Assembly (NCBI GenBank): GCA_037176725.1
Contig: JAZBRS010000020.1
Span: 99,342,501 to 99,406,500, forward strand
Direction: 5' to 3'
Source of the DNA: Posidonia oceanica
Lineage: Eukaryota > Streptophyta > Magnoliopsida > Alismatales > Posidoniaceae
Length of the DNA stretch: 64,000 nt
Below are positions 45,870 through 57,999 of this stretch, piece after piece. The notes under the pieces were generated by a model. The model had not been told where the DNA came from. It searched no databases and was given only the letters and a program-made list of their open reading frames with translations. A program made the position numbers and the translations under genes. Each line of letters starts with the position of its first letter. Position 1 is the first letter of the stretch.

Positions 45870-47233
45870 TGTAGTTACCCTGTTTTGGCACTCCCTTTAC
45901 ACCTTTAAATACCATCACCCCATATCATGCTCCACTCATTTTTATAAGCTTTTTGCTCAGCTCAAGTACTCTCTAAGAGCCCATTTGCCAGTCTGGATCG
46001 TTAGACACTGTATTTTATAGCGTCTAACGGTTTTAGCCCAGTTTATTTCCAAATCTATCAATTTTCCTTTTGGAGCCAAACCATCTGTCAAAGTCAAACG
46101 AGTCCACGTTGGCACAATCACTTCATTTAATTGATTGACACTTGTCCCCTAGATTGAGAGGCCAAATTTGGCAAGTTTGCAAGTTGGGTGTGTTGGACGC
46201 TGGGTAACCCAACGTCCAATGTTGGATGTTGTGAATCACAGCGTCCTATAACTTGGTTTTGTGTTCTAGAAACTTTCCTTATTTGGCTAAATTCAAAATC
46301 CATTTTTTTGCCTCCTCTAGAGGTTCGTTCACCAGTCAAAGCTTTGACTGGGCTTAATAGTTATTAATCAATCATTATTAGGGGAATATTCCTTGATCCT
46401 AGCAGTTGTAACTTGGAGGGTCATTAGACGCTTGGGATTCCAACGTTCAACGTTGGACGTAGTCAGTTTTAGCGTCCAACACTTATGAATTGGAAATTTT
46501 GCTGACTTGGCCATTTAGTCTATATCTGTTCCTTCCCTACTTCTATAAAAGCAAGGGTACCCCCACAGCCAAAAGGGGACAGGAATTGGAGTGGGAGAGA
46601 GGAATTTGAATCTGAGGTGTGGAATTTTGGAGACACCATTTTGAGTTGAGAGATAGGAAAATTACAGAGAAAAAGGGAGACAGTTTTTGAGTGAATAAGA
46701 GAGAGCTCCAAAGGAGTATAGTTCTCGACGGTCTCCGACCACATCTTGCATTCCCATCCTAAAGAAAAGGGGGTTTTCTTTTAGTAGTTTGCATATTGCA
46801 TTTCACATTTTTGTTGTTGTTGTAGCTAGGCATTCATACATAGTTGCAATCGGGGGGATAAAATCCCTCGGGTAAGTATTTTTCTTTGTTTATTTTATAT
46901 CATTTTCTATTTACCTTAGATCACTTACTACACCATATTTAATCCGCATCTTTAAATCTATTTTGCAAGGAAAAGAAGAAGAAGAAGAAGAAGCTCACCT
47001 AACTCGGGCACCCTTGGGCAACGCTGGCATTGTTCCAAGGTAGCTGAACCCGCAACACATATCACATCTCTTAAGGCGTCTAGAGGGCCAGCGCAAGCGA
47101 ACCGAGAGTGGCGATCACACCAGTCTCAACACACGTGGAGTGTTGGGATCGACGAATAAGCAAAGGGGGACACCGGGAAGGCAAAATAAACAAACAAGAA
47201 GAGCATCTTCTCCCTCAAAACCCCATATCCACA
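45870..47233 (+). mobile_element. 3' LTR of element A
   Basis: 1364 bp, TGTAGTTACCC to ATCCACA, followed by TSD GGTAC (47234-47238). It shares TATAAAAG (46544) and a PBS-like TGGCGATCAC (47109-47118) with the 5' LTR. Confidence 0.92.
46544..46551 (+). promoter_or_regulatory. TATA box in 3' LTR of A
   Basis: TATAAAAG, matching the 5' LTR box at 13859. Confidence 0.6.
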
Positions 47234-47238
47234 GGTAC

Positions 47239-47738
47239 CAAAATCTCTACATGTTCCAAGTACTTGATTACTCCAAGAAGGAGAAGGATCATGGGACTAT
47301 TAGTCATTGACAAATATTGAAAATCCCATTGAAAAGTATGTTTTTAATTACTTTATGATTCTATATATGTTTTCATTAAAAATTTATTGCTTAATGAAAT
47401 TTTTGGATGGAATATCTCTAAAAATCAATTATCATGATTTTATATGATTTTTAAAATTTTATTGAGGTATCATGTGCATAAGGTTCTTACCCAGATTTCG
47501 GTCTGTCGAATTGTTTCGGTTTGCTGAAATGTCTGGCAGTTTGAATCTTTCGATTTAAAACAAATTATTGATTTCTTAAACCAAAATTTTTGATCTTATT
47601 TTTGAAATGTTAATCATGACTTATGATTTTATAGATTATTGGTATCTTGCACCTTTGATTAAAATTTTGAATCATTATATAAAATGAAGAAATCTTATGT
47701 GAATGAGCTTGATAGGCATATCTTATTCTATTACGGGT
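47239..47738 (+). pseudogene. Continuation of copia element F after element A
   Basis: The first bases continue the F gag codons (PKSL after GPKIKWV). Beyond about 47320 no frame is recognisable. A TTTCGGTCTGTCGAA / TTTCGGTTTGCTGAAA cluster near 47495 resembles the TTTCGGTATACCGAAA word of the F LTR, supporting membership in F. Confidence 0.6.
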
Positions 47739-48299
47739 TGTGATCGTTCCAAGACCGCGGCGTCGGGTGACCGACACGGGTGAGAAAGGGAGGTCACGAC
47801 CAACGGTGAATCTGGGGGGAAATCGCTTCGAAAACACTAGGAAAACAGGCGAATGCAAAGGAAAACAAAAGAAAAGAAATGGAGACGCCACCTAATCTAT
47901 TAAAACCAGGAGACTAGGAAAACCGTACACGAAAACATGCATAAAAACTCATGCAGTTTAAAAATATGCCAATCCGATCCAAATGTGTATGACACAAGGT
48001 CAATGCGGTTCAGAGAAAGGGTAAGGACTCCTGTTACGCGTGGGGAAGGTGTTAGGCACCCCCGACATGCCCGAGGAAGTCGGTCTTTCTTGGCCAATCC
48101 ACTCTTGTGTGGCTAATGTTGGCACATAACGCCAGTTTATGTTCGCCCGAGGGCGGTATGCAACATGCCTTTATAAACAGTGCAAAGCTTAGCAAAACCA
48201 TGCCAAAATGACTAATTAGAGCTAAAACACCATAATGCAATGATAAACAAACCAGGGAAGCAAAACTAAAACTAAACGAGTCGAGTAAACGAAACACAA

Positions 48300-48735
48300 A
48301 GCGGCAAATGGGGGCTCTGTCCACTGTCTATCCTCAGGCCTCTGTCGCCACTCAGTATGGCGACAGCACAAGTTGCCGTTACAAATAGCGACAGAGCAAG
48401 TTGCCGGTACAATAGGCGATGCAAGCCTTACTCGCTGCTTCAGGCAGTGAACATTCATCGCCATGCAAAGCCATATAAATGAAGCAAAACATGAAACCAA
48501 AGCTCTGGAAGACATGATAAAACATCCAAGAACAAAACCATATAATGACATTTCAAAATAGTAGCGAAACACAAGGCGGCAAACGAGGGAGCTCTATCCA
48601 CTGTCTGAACTCTGGGTTGCGCCGCCACTGTGCACGGCGATTGCGCAAGCCGCTGGTTCAAGTGGAGAGGCGCCTGTCGCCTCTCAGAGAAGTAGCAACA
48701 AACGTCGCCGGCATGAGCGGCGTCAGGGCATGTCA
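48300..48735. repeat. GTCGCC / GGCGAC hairpin words in the E LTR
   Basis: Includes CTGTCGCC (48342-48349) and GGCGACAG (48359-48366), an 8-bp perfect stem with a 9-base loop, and further AAGTTGCCG, GCGACAG and GAGGCGCCTGTCGCCTCTC words. Confidence 0.7.
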
Positions 48736-49989
48736 CCACAAGCACAGGCGATCGGAGCTATTTTAGACAACCCAAACAGCGAACTTTGGCGTCTGATTAA
48801 ATTATGTAAAACGATTGTAAACATGCAAGCAAACATTCACACAGATAGATGGCATATAGAAGGATAGAACCATGCAATTATTTTTCAAATTGAGGGCCTG
48901 AGTCACGAGATACACCGGCTCAAAGTCTAGCCGGGAACTGCCTGAAACACGAGATGAGTCGCCGCTAGAACGAGCGACGCACCTGGCAGTCCGGTGGCTG
49001 GATTTCACAGCCAAATCCCACGTCACCGGCGGTGCGAAACATGCAACTAACCATCGGGGAAGCTCGACGGCACTCCCAGGAACACAAACATATATTTAAA
49101 GAAAAAAATGAACATTTGGATCTCTCTTCCCACCTTTAGCTCTCCTCGTCGACAGCGCGCGCATCCACCGGCCTTGGAGAAAGCCGACAAGCCACGTGGC
49201 GCTACCATGGCGCACTAAGAGGGCCGTGGGAGTTTGAGGGAGGTCCGAGGAAGGAGGAGGTGTCATTTCTCACCTATGCGGGGGCACGGTTGTGCCTCTC
49301 GATGTGGGTCTCCAGTGGACGGCGCTGCGGGGTTTGCGGTGGCACGGGAGGCAGCGGTGGCACTATGGGGTTGGGCTGCACTCATGGACATCCGGGGATC
49401 GTGCGGGACGTGCTTGGTTGGCTGGAGCTGCGCGAGGGTGAGCGGAGGGTGCTACTGTGTTGTCAGTTGGAGATGGGTTTGGCAGACAGACGACGAGCTC
49501 GGAGGCGGCCAGGAGGCTAGGAACACTTGGGATCACTTCTCACACGCGGGGGGAACACTCAGGATCGCTTGGGGAGGCTGGGTGCTTGCTGGTTTTCTCG
49601 GAATTTCCTCTGGTGTGGAAAAAAGGTGGCGGTGGAACGATGGGTTCAGTGGGTTTTGTTCGGCCGTTGACTGCACAAAAGGAGGTGGCAGGGCGATGGA
49701 GAGGTGACAGAGGTGACGAGGAGTAAGTGGCGCATAGTGGCAGGTGGTCGCGAAATTCCTCCTCCTGTCAGGGAGGTGACGGTAAACGGCGATTCACGAA
49801 CGCGGCGAGTGGCAGACAGGGAGTAAGTGGAGAAAGTGGCCGGAAACGGTGCCAAAGTGGAGTAAGTGCGGTGCTAGAGAGTAAGTGCGGTGCCAGAGAG
49901 GAGTAAGTGCCAGAGCAAGTGGCTGGAAACGTCCAAACGGCCGCGCAGGAGTGTTCAAACCGGCAGCAGGGCGCAAGCAAGTTCTGCAC

Positions 49990-50075
49990 TGTGTCGCCGT
50001 TCACGACGGCGACAGAACAAGTCGCTGCTTAGCAGGGCGACAGGCCTAGTCACCGCAAGGACAGGCGACAATGCG
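49990..50075. repeat. Second hairpin cluster in the E LTR
   Basis: TGTCGCCGT (49992-50000), 5-base loop, ACGGCGACA (50006-50014): a 9-bp perfect stem. Further GGGCGACAGG and CAGGCGACA words follow. Confidence 0.75.
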
Positions 50076-50202
50076 TGAGATCCACTGGACAGGGCCTGCT
50101 GCAGTGAAATTCGGGCTCATTCCTCGCCTTTCGGGCCACCGATGGGTTTTGGGCTATGAAGGCTAGTGGTGTGAAGGTTTTGGTGAGATTTAGGTCTAGG
50201 TT

Positions 50203-50318
50203 TTTTTTTTTTTAACCTATTGAAGATAACCTATTGGTTTTTTTCCAAGCGAGAGAGCCCTTGCGACCAAAAGGGTAGTGGATGGGGCTCCCAACCACTA
50301 CGACAACTGTGCTGGTTG
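50203..50318 (-). mobile_element. SINE with poly(A) tail and 14-bp TSD
   Basis: A 116-bp insert is flanked by perfect TTTAGGTCTAGGTT repeats (50189-50202 and 50319-50332). On the minus strand it begins CAACCAGCACAGTTGTCGTA, carries a box A-like GTAGTGGTTGGGAGC and a box B-like GGTCGCAAGGGC, and ends in a run of about 13 A. These are hallmarks of a tRNA-derived SINE mobilised by LINE machinery. It sits inside the E LTR. Confidence 0.75.
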
Positions 50319-53300
50319 TTTAGGTCTAGGTTGAAGGTTCAAGTTTAAGTTTGGATTGGGGTTTGGGATTAGGATTTGGGATTAGGGTTTGGATTGGGGT
50401 TTGGATTAGGGTTAGGGTTTTGGTTAGCCCTAGGTTGAAGGTTGGTCTAAGTTGAAGGCCTAGGTTGGGTCCGCCATGCCACTGTTGACACTCCATTTTG
50501 ACAGGCTTGATCAATTGGAAACTCCTGGTAGCTTCTAGATTCAAATCTGGGTCCAAACCTACACAATCCTTTTCATCCTTCTCTCCAAAACTAGTCCAAA
50601 CTTAACCTAGAATTACACCCCTTTCCCAAGCCCAAAAAACTACCCAAAAAACCATAGGAAAACTCACCATTCCCAACTTAGCAAACCTACCCAAGAACCC
50701 TCAAATTTTCAACCCAAAACCACTCCCAAAAATCCTAGAAAACCTAGGTAAAACTACCCTTTTTCTACACCTCTAAACCCTTCCAAAAATTTCCCAAAAC
50801 TAAACCCAAACCCTAGGTCCAACACTAGAGACCCTAGGCCACACACATCCCAAGTTTCACCTCTTTCCAAAACTTCTAACCCCTCCATTTACCCAAATTA
50901 TCATTTTCTCTCTCCTAGATTATTCTCTTCTCTCTCTTCTCTCTCTCCTGATTATCCTCCTTCTTTTCCCCCCTTCTCTCCCTTCTTCTTGCCTGGCTGT
51001 GGGCCCCCCTTGTGCTTTTATCTCTTCTCAATCTTATTCCTATTTTTATCTTATTTTTAGCATTTTCTTTGACCTTCAAAAAAATTATTTTCTTTCAACT
51101 CTTCCTTCTCCTCTTTATTCCCTCATTTCTCCCTTTTCTTCTTCCTTTTCCTTTTCTTTTCCTTTCTCTTACTAAATCTCTAAAAGATCCTTAAAAACCT
51201 TTAAAACCCTAAAACAAAAGGAAAGCAAACCAAAACCCTAAAAGAAATAATTAAAAACTTAAACAAACCATTAAAAAACCAAAAACCTAACTAAATCTAG
51301 CTAAAATGGAAAACTAAGAATGCAACTTAAAAATGCAAAACAAACAAAAGGAAAATGCTGTAAAATCAAGGAAAAAACCAAAATGTAATCAAAACAAGTA
51401 AAAGTAAAATCCTATTAAACAACAATCAAGGAAACAAATCCTAAGAAGAAAGAAAACAATTAAGAAAACATTAAGACAACTACTTAAGAAAAAGAGAAAC
51501 TTAACAATCCTAAAAAGAAACAATTTGAAAACTTAATTAAAAAAAAATAATAAAAACAAACAATCAAAAATCTAAAAACACTTAATCAAAACTTAACAAG
51601 AAAACTTAACTAAAAAATATTAAAAGAAATTAACAAACAAAATCAAATCTAAAAGGAAACTTAAACAAAACCCTAAAAAGACTAAAATCAAAAATCTAAA
51701 ACTCACCCTAATTAATTTAAAAACAAACTTCAAAAAAAAAAATCCTAATTAACATCCCAAGTACTTAACAAGAAAAACATAATTAAAAAGCAACTTAAAA
51801 GACTTAATAAACATTTAAACAAAATAAAAAACGATTTAAAGGAAAGAAAACCCTAAAAACCCTAATCAAAACCAAAAATCTTTAATCTTAATTAACTAAT
51901 AAAAAACAATCATTAAAAAACTTAATCAAAGTCCTAACTTAAAACACAACCATTCTAAAAACCTTTCCCATTTTTATTTTATTTTATTTTATTTTTATCT
52001 TTTTTATTTTCTTCTTCTTTCTCTTCTTCCTTTCTTTTTTCATCCTTCCTTTCTTTCCTTTTTGTTTTTGTTTCTCCTCTTGGTCCGGCCCGTTGGCCCA
52101 TTCCTTCCTTTCCTTCCCTTTTTCTTTCTTTCTTTTTTTCTTTTCCTTCGCGGCCCGGCCCGCACACATCCTCTTCCTCCTCTTCCCTCCTTCTTCTTCT
52201 TCTTCTTCCTTAGTTTTCTCCCGCGCCAGCTCTCTCCCTCTCCTCTTTGAATTTCAATTCTCCTCTCCCTCCCGATCACCTCAGCCTCCAGCTCATCTCC
52301 ACCTCTCTCGCGTCTCAGTAGGATCTCTGGGGGGCAATTAATGCCCGTCGCCTCCGGCCGTCCTCGCTGCTGCCAGCTGCTGCTCTCGTCGGTGGATTTT
52401 TAAAATCCAGCGCGCCCTTCACTCTTGAGCAGCTGATAAAACCCACAGCATCCTCCTCCTTCATCGCCTTTTGTCGTCCCGAGAGAGAGAGAACATCCAG
52501 AGCCCAGAGAGCCACCTAGAATCCCCTCCTCTTCCACTGAAATCGAGCCCCCTTCTTCCTCCTTCATTTCATCCCAATCAGAGCACGCAACTCCCTTCAA
52601 ACCACCTCCAATTTTTGTCCCCAAATCCACCCAGACCACCACCATTACATCCCTCCATTCAGCACCCAAATCCGCCCTGCAATCACTCTTCAGTTCCTCA
52701 AAACCCAAAACAGAACCCATCACCTCCACCTTCCAGAATTCCCTCCCATTCCGTCCCCAGAATTCCTCCAAACTCCGTCCAGAAACTCACCTGAACTCCA
52801 CCTTCCAGAACCCCTAAACCATCAGCCCGACAACTCTCCACAGCTGGAGCCATCCACAGCAAACACCTCAGCCTTTTTCTTTCAGAAAATCAACCCAGCA
52901 GCTCTCTTCTTCTCCAGCCCCTTCCCGACCCTCCTAAGCATCCACACACACTCACGAACCCTCCAGAAGTTCGCCGGTGCCCTCCAACCGATCCAGAGAG
53001 TAGCGGACACCTCCCCCCACCTCAGGCGACTTCTCCTGTACCCACTAAAGCGATTTTCCTCTCCGGACCGCGAAGCTTCATTCCGAACGTTCGAGAAGCA
53101 CCGGAGGACTCCACGGAACTGATTCTGACCTTCGCAAGCCACCGGAGACGTTTGCAACGCCCGGTCGAGCCTCGCCGGCATTCACTGAAGTAGCTCACGT
53201 CGGGGGAATGTCTTAGCTAGCAAAACAGGTAATTTCCTTTCCCTGTAGCTTAATTCTCTCCCCCTTTTGCTTTTCCACCCCTCAGATAAGGGGTTCTTCT

Positions 53301-55244
53301 CCCTCTTTCGTCGGGTCAGCACCGCCGCTGACCCGTCTTCTCTGGTGAGCTCAAAGCTCGCCTCGCCACTCCAGTCACCGGAAAGCATCGCCGAGGATCG
53401 TCCGAGCTCTGCAAAGCTTCCAGGAGCGCAGCCCTGCCTTTAGATCGCATCCTCGACGTCCCAATCGCCTGGTCTGTTTCAGAATCCCCTGTCAACCTCC
53501 GTCGTCTTCTCCGGCCATCCTCAGGCAACGTCACAGCCCTCCGACGCCTCGCCGACCTCCGCACGGCTCCGGAGCAGGCCGCCGCCGCACCAGTGCGTCC
53601 CCAGCAGCCCCCATTCCTCCCCTCCGGCCACTGGTAGCAATCTGCTACAGTGGCCGTTCTTCTGGCTTTCTACTGTGCATTTATTTTTCTTTGCTTAGCT
53701 AATTTGCCACTAAATTGCATTTTTTGTCCCTGTTCTTACTTTATTACATTCTGGTACTGTCTTTGTTTAAGATTCATTTAATTCCGAATTTAAATCTTAT
53801 TAAATTGCATGAAAAGCTTAAAAAACTGCCTAATTGCATGCTGGTCCTTCTGCTGTGTTTTCTTTTAATGTTTATTTTAGTTTAGGCCCTCTGGTTTTCC
53901 ATTTTTTCATGTTAGTCCTTCAATCAATAATCTGATTTAATGCTTATATTTTACCTTAGTAAATTGCATTTTTAAACCCTGTTGTTTTCTTGATTTGCAC
54001 TTTAGTTCTCTGTTCTGTTAACTTATGCATTTATTTTCCAATTTTTCTTACTGCATTGCATTATTTCCCCCATACTTTTTGATTTTTGCATATAGGTCCT
54101 TCATTAATGCACAGCTCATTTAAATGCATATTTTTGCTTATAAAATTGCATTTTAGACCCTGCATATTTAAAAATTGCATATAAGTCTTCTGTTTGCCTT
54201 CTCAGACCATGTAGACCACTGTTTTGCTTACAAAATAGCATTTTAGACCCTGCATATTTTAAAATTGCATGTTAATCCCCCATATGATTTCAAAACTTAT
54301 CCTAATACATGTTTACCTTGTAAAATTGCATTTTGAACCCTGTATCTTGCAAAATTGCACTCAGACCCTCCAGTTTCCAGAAACCTTGCATAAAAGCTCC
54401 CTAACTTTTCCAAATCTTTGCATTTAGACCCCCACTTTTTCAAAAATTGCACATAAGTTCCCAAGTTTTCTGAAAAATCATCCCTAGGTCTTTTCTTGCA
54501 TTTCTGCATGCATTGCACTCATGCATTCTTGCATTTGGCATCCCTGCACACACTTAAGCATTCTTAGCTCCCACTTACACGGGAGGACCTGTTGTACACA
54601 TCCCTAGGACCTCCTGTACACCTAGATCCATTCTTCTCCCCTGTTCTGGCCGCTCTGCCTTGAAGCTGGGATATCTTCAGATCCGGTCGTTGGATCTTCT
54701 CAACCAAGCTGCCTGGACGACCCCGGCGGAGCGCTCTTCGGCATGGACCAAGCAGTTCTCAGATCAGGCTTCAGATTTCCAAGGTAAGTCCTCCTGAACC
54801 CTTACACAGCATTCATTTGCACATTATCTGCATTGTAGGCATTGTTTTTGCTTTCTGATTTCTTGTGCACGTAGAATAGGACTTCCTCTTCTTATCTATC
54901 GACTCTGTCTCCTCTTTTCGCGTACTCCCAGTGCTTTGTGTTGCGTTTCTCCTGGATTCACCACTAATTACGACTTTCTTCCCCCTTTTCCACGATCCGA
55001 TCGCATCGCGAGCTCTTGGCAGCGTGCGAGACTTATCGTGGGACACTTTGGTGGGAAATGGACACAGAACAGTGGTAATCCCTCCACTTGCTTCTCTTCT
55101 CCTTTGTAGGTCTTCACACCTACTTTGCGCGGTCCATAAATGGTGCCTGTTCTCACACATGCACTGTTTGCTTCCGCTTTTGCTTCTCCTGTCCTTTCTC
55201 TTTGCATTTGCATCTGCATGGCTTTATCGATGTTTTATTTCGCC

Positions 55245-55535
55245 TGCTTTGGCACCGTTTTGCGTACTTGCTTCACTTTTGGCACCGTTTTGCGTGCTCG
55301 CTTCGTCTTTGGCACTGTTTTACATGCCCGCTTCACTTTTGGCACTGTTTTGCATGCCTGCTTTATTTTCTGCACTATTTTGCGTGCTGGCTTTGTTTTC
55401 TTGCACCGTTTCGCGTGCCGCTTTGTTTTCCTGCACCGTTTCGCATGCCGCTTTGTTTTTTGCACCATTTCGCGTGCTGCTTTTTTTTCTTGCACTGTTT
55501 CGTGTGCCACTTCTATTTCTCACATCGTTTGGGGT
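55245..55535 (+). repeat. Hairpin minisatellite in B3, about 10 units
   Basis: Same GGCACCGTTTTGCGTGCC-type unit as B1 and B2, with fewer copies. Confidence 0.9.
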
Positions 55536-55808
55536 GTCTTGTGCTGTTTTCTCTTGCATGTCGCCTACACTGCTTGGTTTTACCGCCGTTTTGCTTTTCC
55601 GTCTGCATTTGCATATAGGGCAGTGATGCTTACTGCCTGGAGTTCTCACGAGCCAGGTCCCGACCGGTTCGGAACACAGACAGCGTTGCTGAGCACTTAG
55701 ACCGCACCTTTACTTCCTTGCATTACATCCCATCACTTAGAGCACACATTTGAGCATTCATTCAGGCATTCATTGGCATTTAGGCATTCAAACCTGCATT
55801 CTCTTGCG

Positions 55809-55893
55809 TATGCGAGCGTAAGCCTAAGAAGACCGATTCTCGGGCATGTCGGGGGTGCTTAACACCTTCCCCGCACGTAACAGGAGTCCTTGC
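55809..55893 (+). repeat. Conserved GGTGCTTAACACC block in B3
   Basis: Matches the B2 block except for scattered bases. Confidence 0.7.
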
Positions 55894-56310
55894 CCAGTCT
55901 TTTGGCCCGTAATGACCATATTGCCCTTATCCTAGGCATGAGTCATATCATTTGCATTCATTTGCATTTGTTTTCTTTCGCATTGCTTTGCATTGCACTC
56001 TTTGCTTGGTTTTGCGTGTTAACTCACGTATTACCTCGATTTTCCTTGTCTCCCGATAATAGACACGGTGGCGACTCTGAATTGCCTTATCTTCTTCTTC
56101 TCTTATCTTTTCTCTTCTGTTTTAAGTGTTTTCGAGTTGAGCCCTCCTCCTTGGACATAGCCGCTTATAGTGAGCCTGATTCCGATCGGTGCACGCGAGC
56201 TTCTGGCAGTGTGCATGGACGATCTGAACACTGGGATTACTACAGCCACAATCCGAGCAAGCCTCCAAAGAGATCCACCAACGACCATTTGCCAAAACGG
56301 GGTGTCTACA

Positions 56311-56326
56311 AATGCCCCTCCCTGAG
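56311..56326 (-). promoter_or_regulatory. Polypurine tract of element E
   Basis: On the minus strand CTCAGGGAGGGGCATT directly precedes the LTR start TGTAGACACC; the GGAGGGGCA core is shared with A, C and D. Confidence 0.75.
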
Positions 56327-57339
56327 CAAGGTTAAGGGAAATGAGGCCATTGCTCAGGGTTGACAAGACACCTCACCCGAGCCGGCAGGAGCACCGATGC
56401 TATTAGCATGAGTTACTTATCCGACGGATGCACCGAAAGTCATGACTCGTTGCCGCGATGCGAATGCAAATATAGATGCAAATGCTGTTGCTGATGCAAT
56501 ATTTGCACTAATGCTCACTGCTCTGAACTCCGCTGGGGGAGACGCGGGCGATGCATGCGTGTGTGCGGGTGTTGTGGATAATGCGATGCTGTGTGCTGAG
56601 GCTCGAGGCAACTCTAGCATGGGGTGCTGATGCTGTGCGCTGAGGCTTGGGGTGACTCCGGCATGGGGGTGTCATTCGCTGAGCTCCGCACTAAGCGATG
56701 GCAGTGCAGATGCTGCGTGCTATGCTGTGTACGGCTCTAAGCGACGTCGATGTGATGCATGCTGATGTGATGCGGTGTTTGACTTTGCTGGGAATGGGGA
56801 GAGTATGCAGTGCTAGTGTGCATGCGATGCTGGCGCTACTACCTAACATGTAATGCAGGTGCAACTACTTGATATGTGATGGTAGTGCAATGGACTATGA
56901 GTTAACTAACTCATCACCGGATAGTTTGGGTTATCGGCCCGAGGAGTTGACGGACTCATCAACGGATAGTTTGGGTTATCAGCCTATAAGACACTTGACA
57001 TTGTAACGGATGTCGTCCGGGTAATAAGGGTTACCAACCCGAGAAAAACACTGAGGGCAACGGAAAAGATGCCCCTGGTATCAGGAAGAGGATACCAGGT
57101 GGTAGCTAAAAGCGCTCCTGGCACTAAGAGGAAGGTTAGACAGTATGACGGGTGTCAACCGAGCAGTTAGGGCTGCTAGCCCAAGAAGGAAAAAGAATAG
57201 CTTGTCCTCGCCTAAGGAAGCAAGCAAGTGGGACTCCGTCCATCCGGAGTGAAGTCGCGCAAGAGATGATAATTGGCAAGATTCAGACTTACCGACCAGA
57301 AAGGGCACGATGTGATAAATGATAGGTTTTGGACCAATC
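56327..57339 (-). other. 3' internal part of element E
   Basis: No gene recognised. It contains GATGC-rich sequence (56450-56860), a ~44-bp direct repeat (56585-56627 and 56629-56672) and a ~29-bp direct repeat with CGGATAGTTTGGGTTATC (56910-56938 and 56955-56983). It is cut at 57340 by family D. Confidence 0.5.
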
Positions 57340-57991
57340 TATGGATGTGGATTTTGGAGGGGGGGTGCTTAAGAAGATGTCGGCGCTTCCACTACGTCGA
57401 CAACTTTGTGTGATCGCCACTCGCCTTTGGGTAGACAAGACACCTGGGGGAGATTATGAAGATGCGGGTCCTTAGACCACTACATCGACGGTTGGATGTC
57501 GTCTAGCGGCTCCCTTGTGTTACGTGAGTGTTTTCCTTCCCTTCAAAACAAATGAAAAAGACCTAGATTAGTTTGAGTGTAGTAAATGTCAACAAAAAGA
57601 AACAGAAAATAACATAAGCAAATAAATCTAATATTAACCGGGGGTTGTTCCCTGCATGCATATGCTATGGGTCCTATGTTAAGGAATGCAAAAGAAATGA
57701 AGTAAAAAGGTAGATTGGAATGGGATACTCCCTTCACCCTCGTGTTGTATGCAGTGGAGTAAGGAAGTGGAGGCACGGTCGGAGCTCCGGCTTAGCTCTG
57801 GATCTCTGGGATCAAAGATAGGAACTAGGTTTCCCTCTTGAAAATGGATGCTAGGATTTCTGGATTGAAAACCCTAAAACTTTCTGAATGCGGCTCTCAA
57901 AGGAAATCTCACTGGGGACTCTTTGAACTCTCTCCCAAGATGAATTCCTCTCTCAAAAATTCCGGCCCCCCTAAGCACAGACGTAGGGGTC

Positions 57992-57999
57992 TATTTATA
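57992..57999 (-). promoter_or_regulatory. TATA box in D LTR
   Basis: TATAAATA on the minus strand, conserved in the D' LTR at 61152-61159. Confidence 0.6.

Larger units (their letters stand above)
13185..47233 (+). mobile_element. Element A: gag-only Tat/Ogre-like LTR retrotransposon with antisense PMD gene, carrying three nested insertions
   Basis: Two plus-strand LTRs of about 1.36 kb (13185-14541, 45870-47233) flank one internal region and share the TSD GGTAC. Excluding C (16713-26314), B1 (27675-33126) and B2 (39809-45021) leaves about 11 kb of internal sequence. In order this holds a PBS, a 2.1-kb leader, one gag frame in three pieces, a post-gag stem-loop cluster, an A-rich zone, an antisense plant mobile domain gene, a 32-bp tandem repeat and a PPT. 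No pol domain is present. Tat/Ogre affinity is inferred from gag type, long leader, LTR ends and PBS; gag-only elements of this kind have been called TR-GAG. Confidence 0.88.
10567..47738 (+). mobile_element. Copia element F (SIRE/Maximus-like), split by nested insertions, 3' end outside window
   Basis: F comprises the 5' LTR (10567-11722), PBS, gag (11776-13184), then after excluding element A a continuation at 47239-47738, where minus-strand element E cuts in. The 5' flank AAACC (10562-10566) is the expected TSD; its partner would lie outside the window. Removing A and one GGTAC copy restores a continuous sequence across the break in the gag frame (…GPKIKWV | PKSL…). F is therefore older than A and E. 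Confidence 0.8.
50483..56244 (+). mobile_element. Solo LTR B3 (giant-LTR family B) inside the E LTR
   Basis: 5762 bp, TGTTGACACTCCATTTTG … GGGATTACTACA, with a perfect TSD GCCAC (50478-50482 and 56245-56249). Same layout as B2 but longer; B2 seems to lack part of the 52300-53600 equivalent. PBS-like TGGCGACTCTGAATTG is at 56069-56084, 160 bases before the LTR end. Confidence 0.92.
47739..56310 (-). mobile_element. 3' LTR of element E, interrupted by solo LTR B3 and a SINE
   Basis: On the minus strand it starts TGTAGACACCCCGTTTTG at 56310, just after a purine tract, and ends near GATCACA at 47739. Without B3 it is about 2.8 kb. It shares with family B the opening TGTAGACACCCC, the conserved GGTGTTAGGCACC block (48020-48094) and an internal PBS-like TGGCGTCTCC (47881-47890). 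It has its own hairpin words of the GTCGCC/GGCGAC kind. The candidate left TSD is CGGGT (47734-47738); its partner would lie outside the window. Confidence 0.7.

Noticed and set aside
49234..49726. 157-residue plus-strand frame in the E LTR
   Set aside because: Gly/Trp/Arg-rich frame in GC-rich hairpin-bearing LTR sequence; no domain, and opposite to element direction.
50340..50425. GGTTTGGATTAGGGTTAGGG run resembling plant telomere repeats
   Set aside because: The units are irregular, only a few match TTTAGGG, and the run lies inside the E LTR; an interstitial telomere is not supported.
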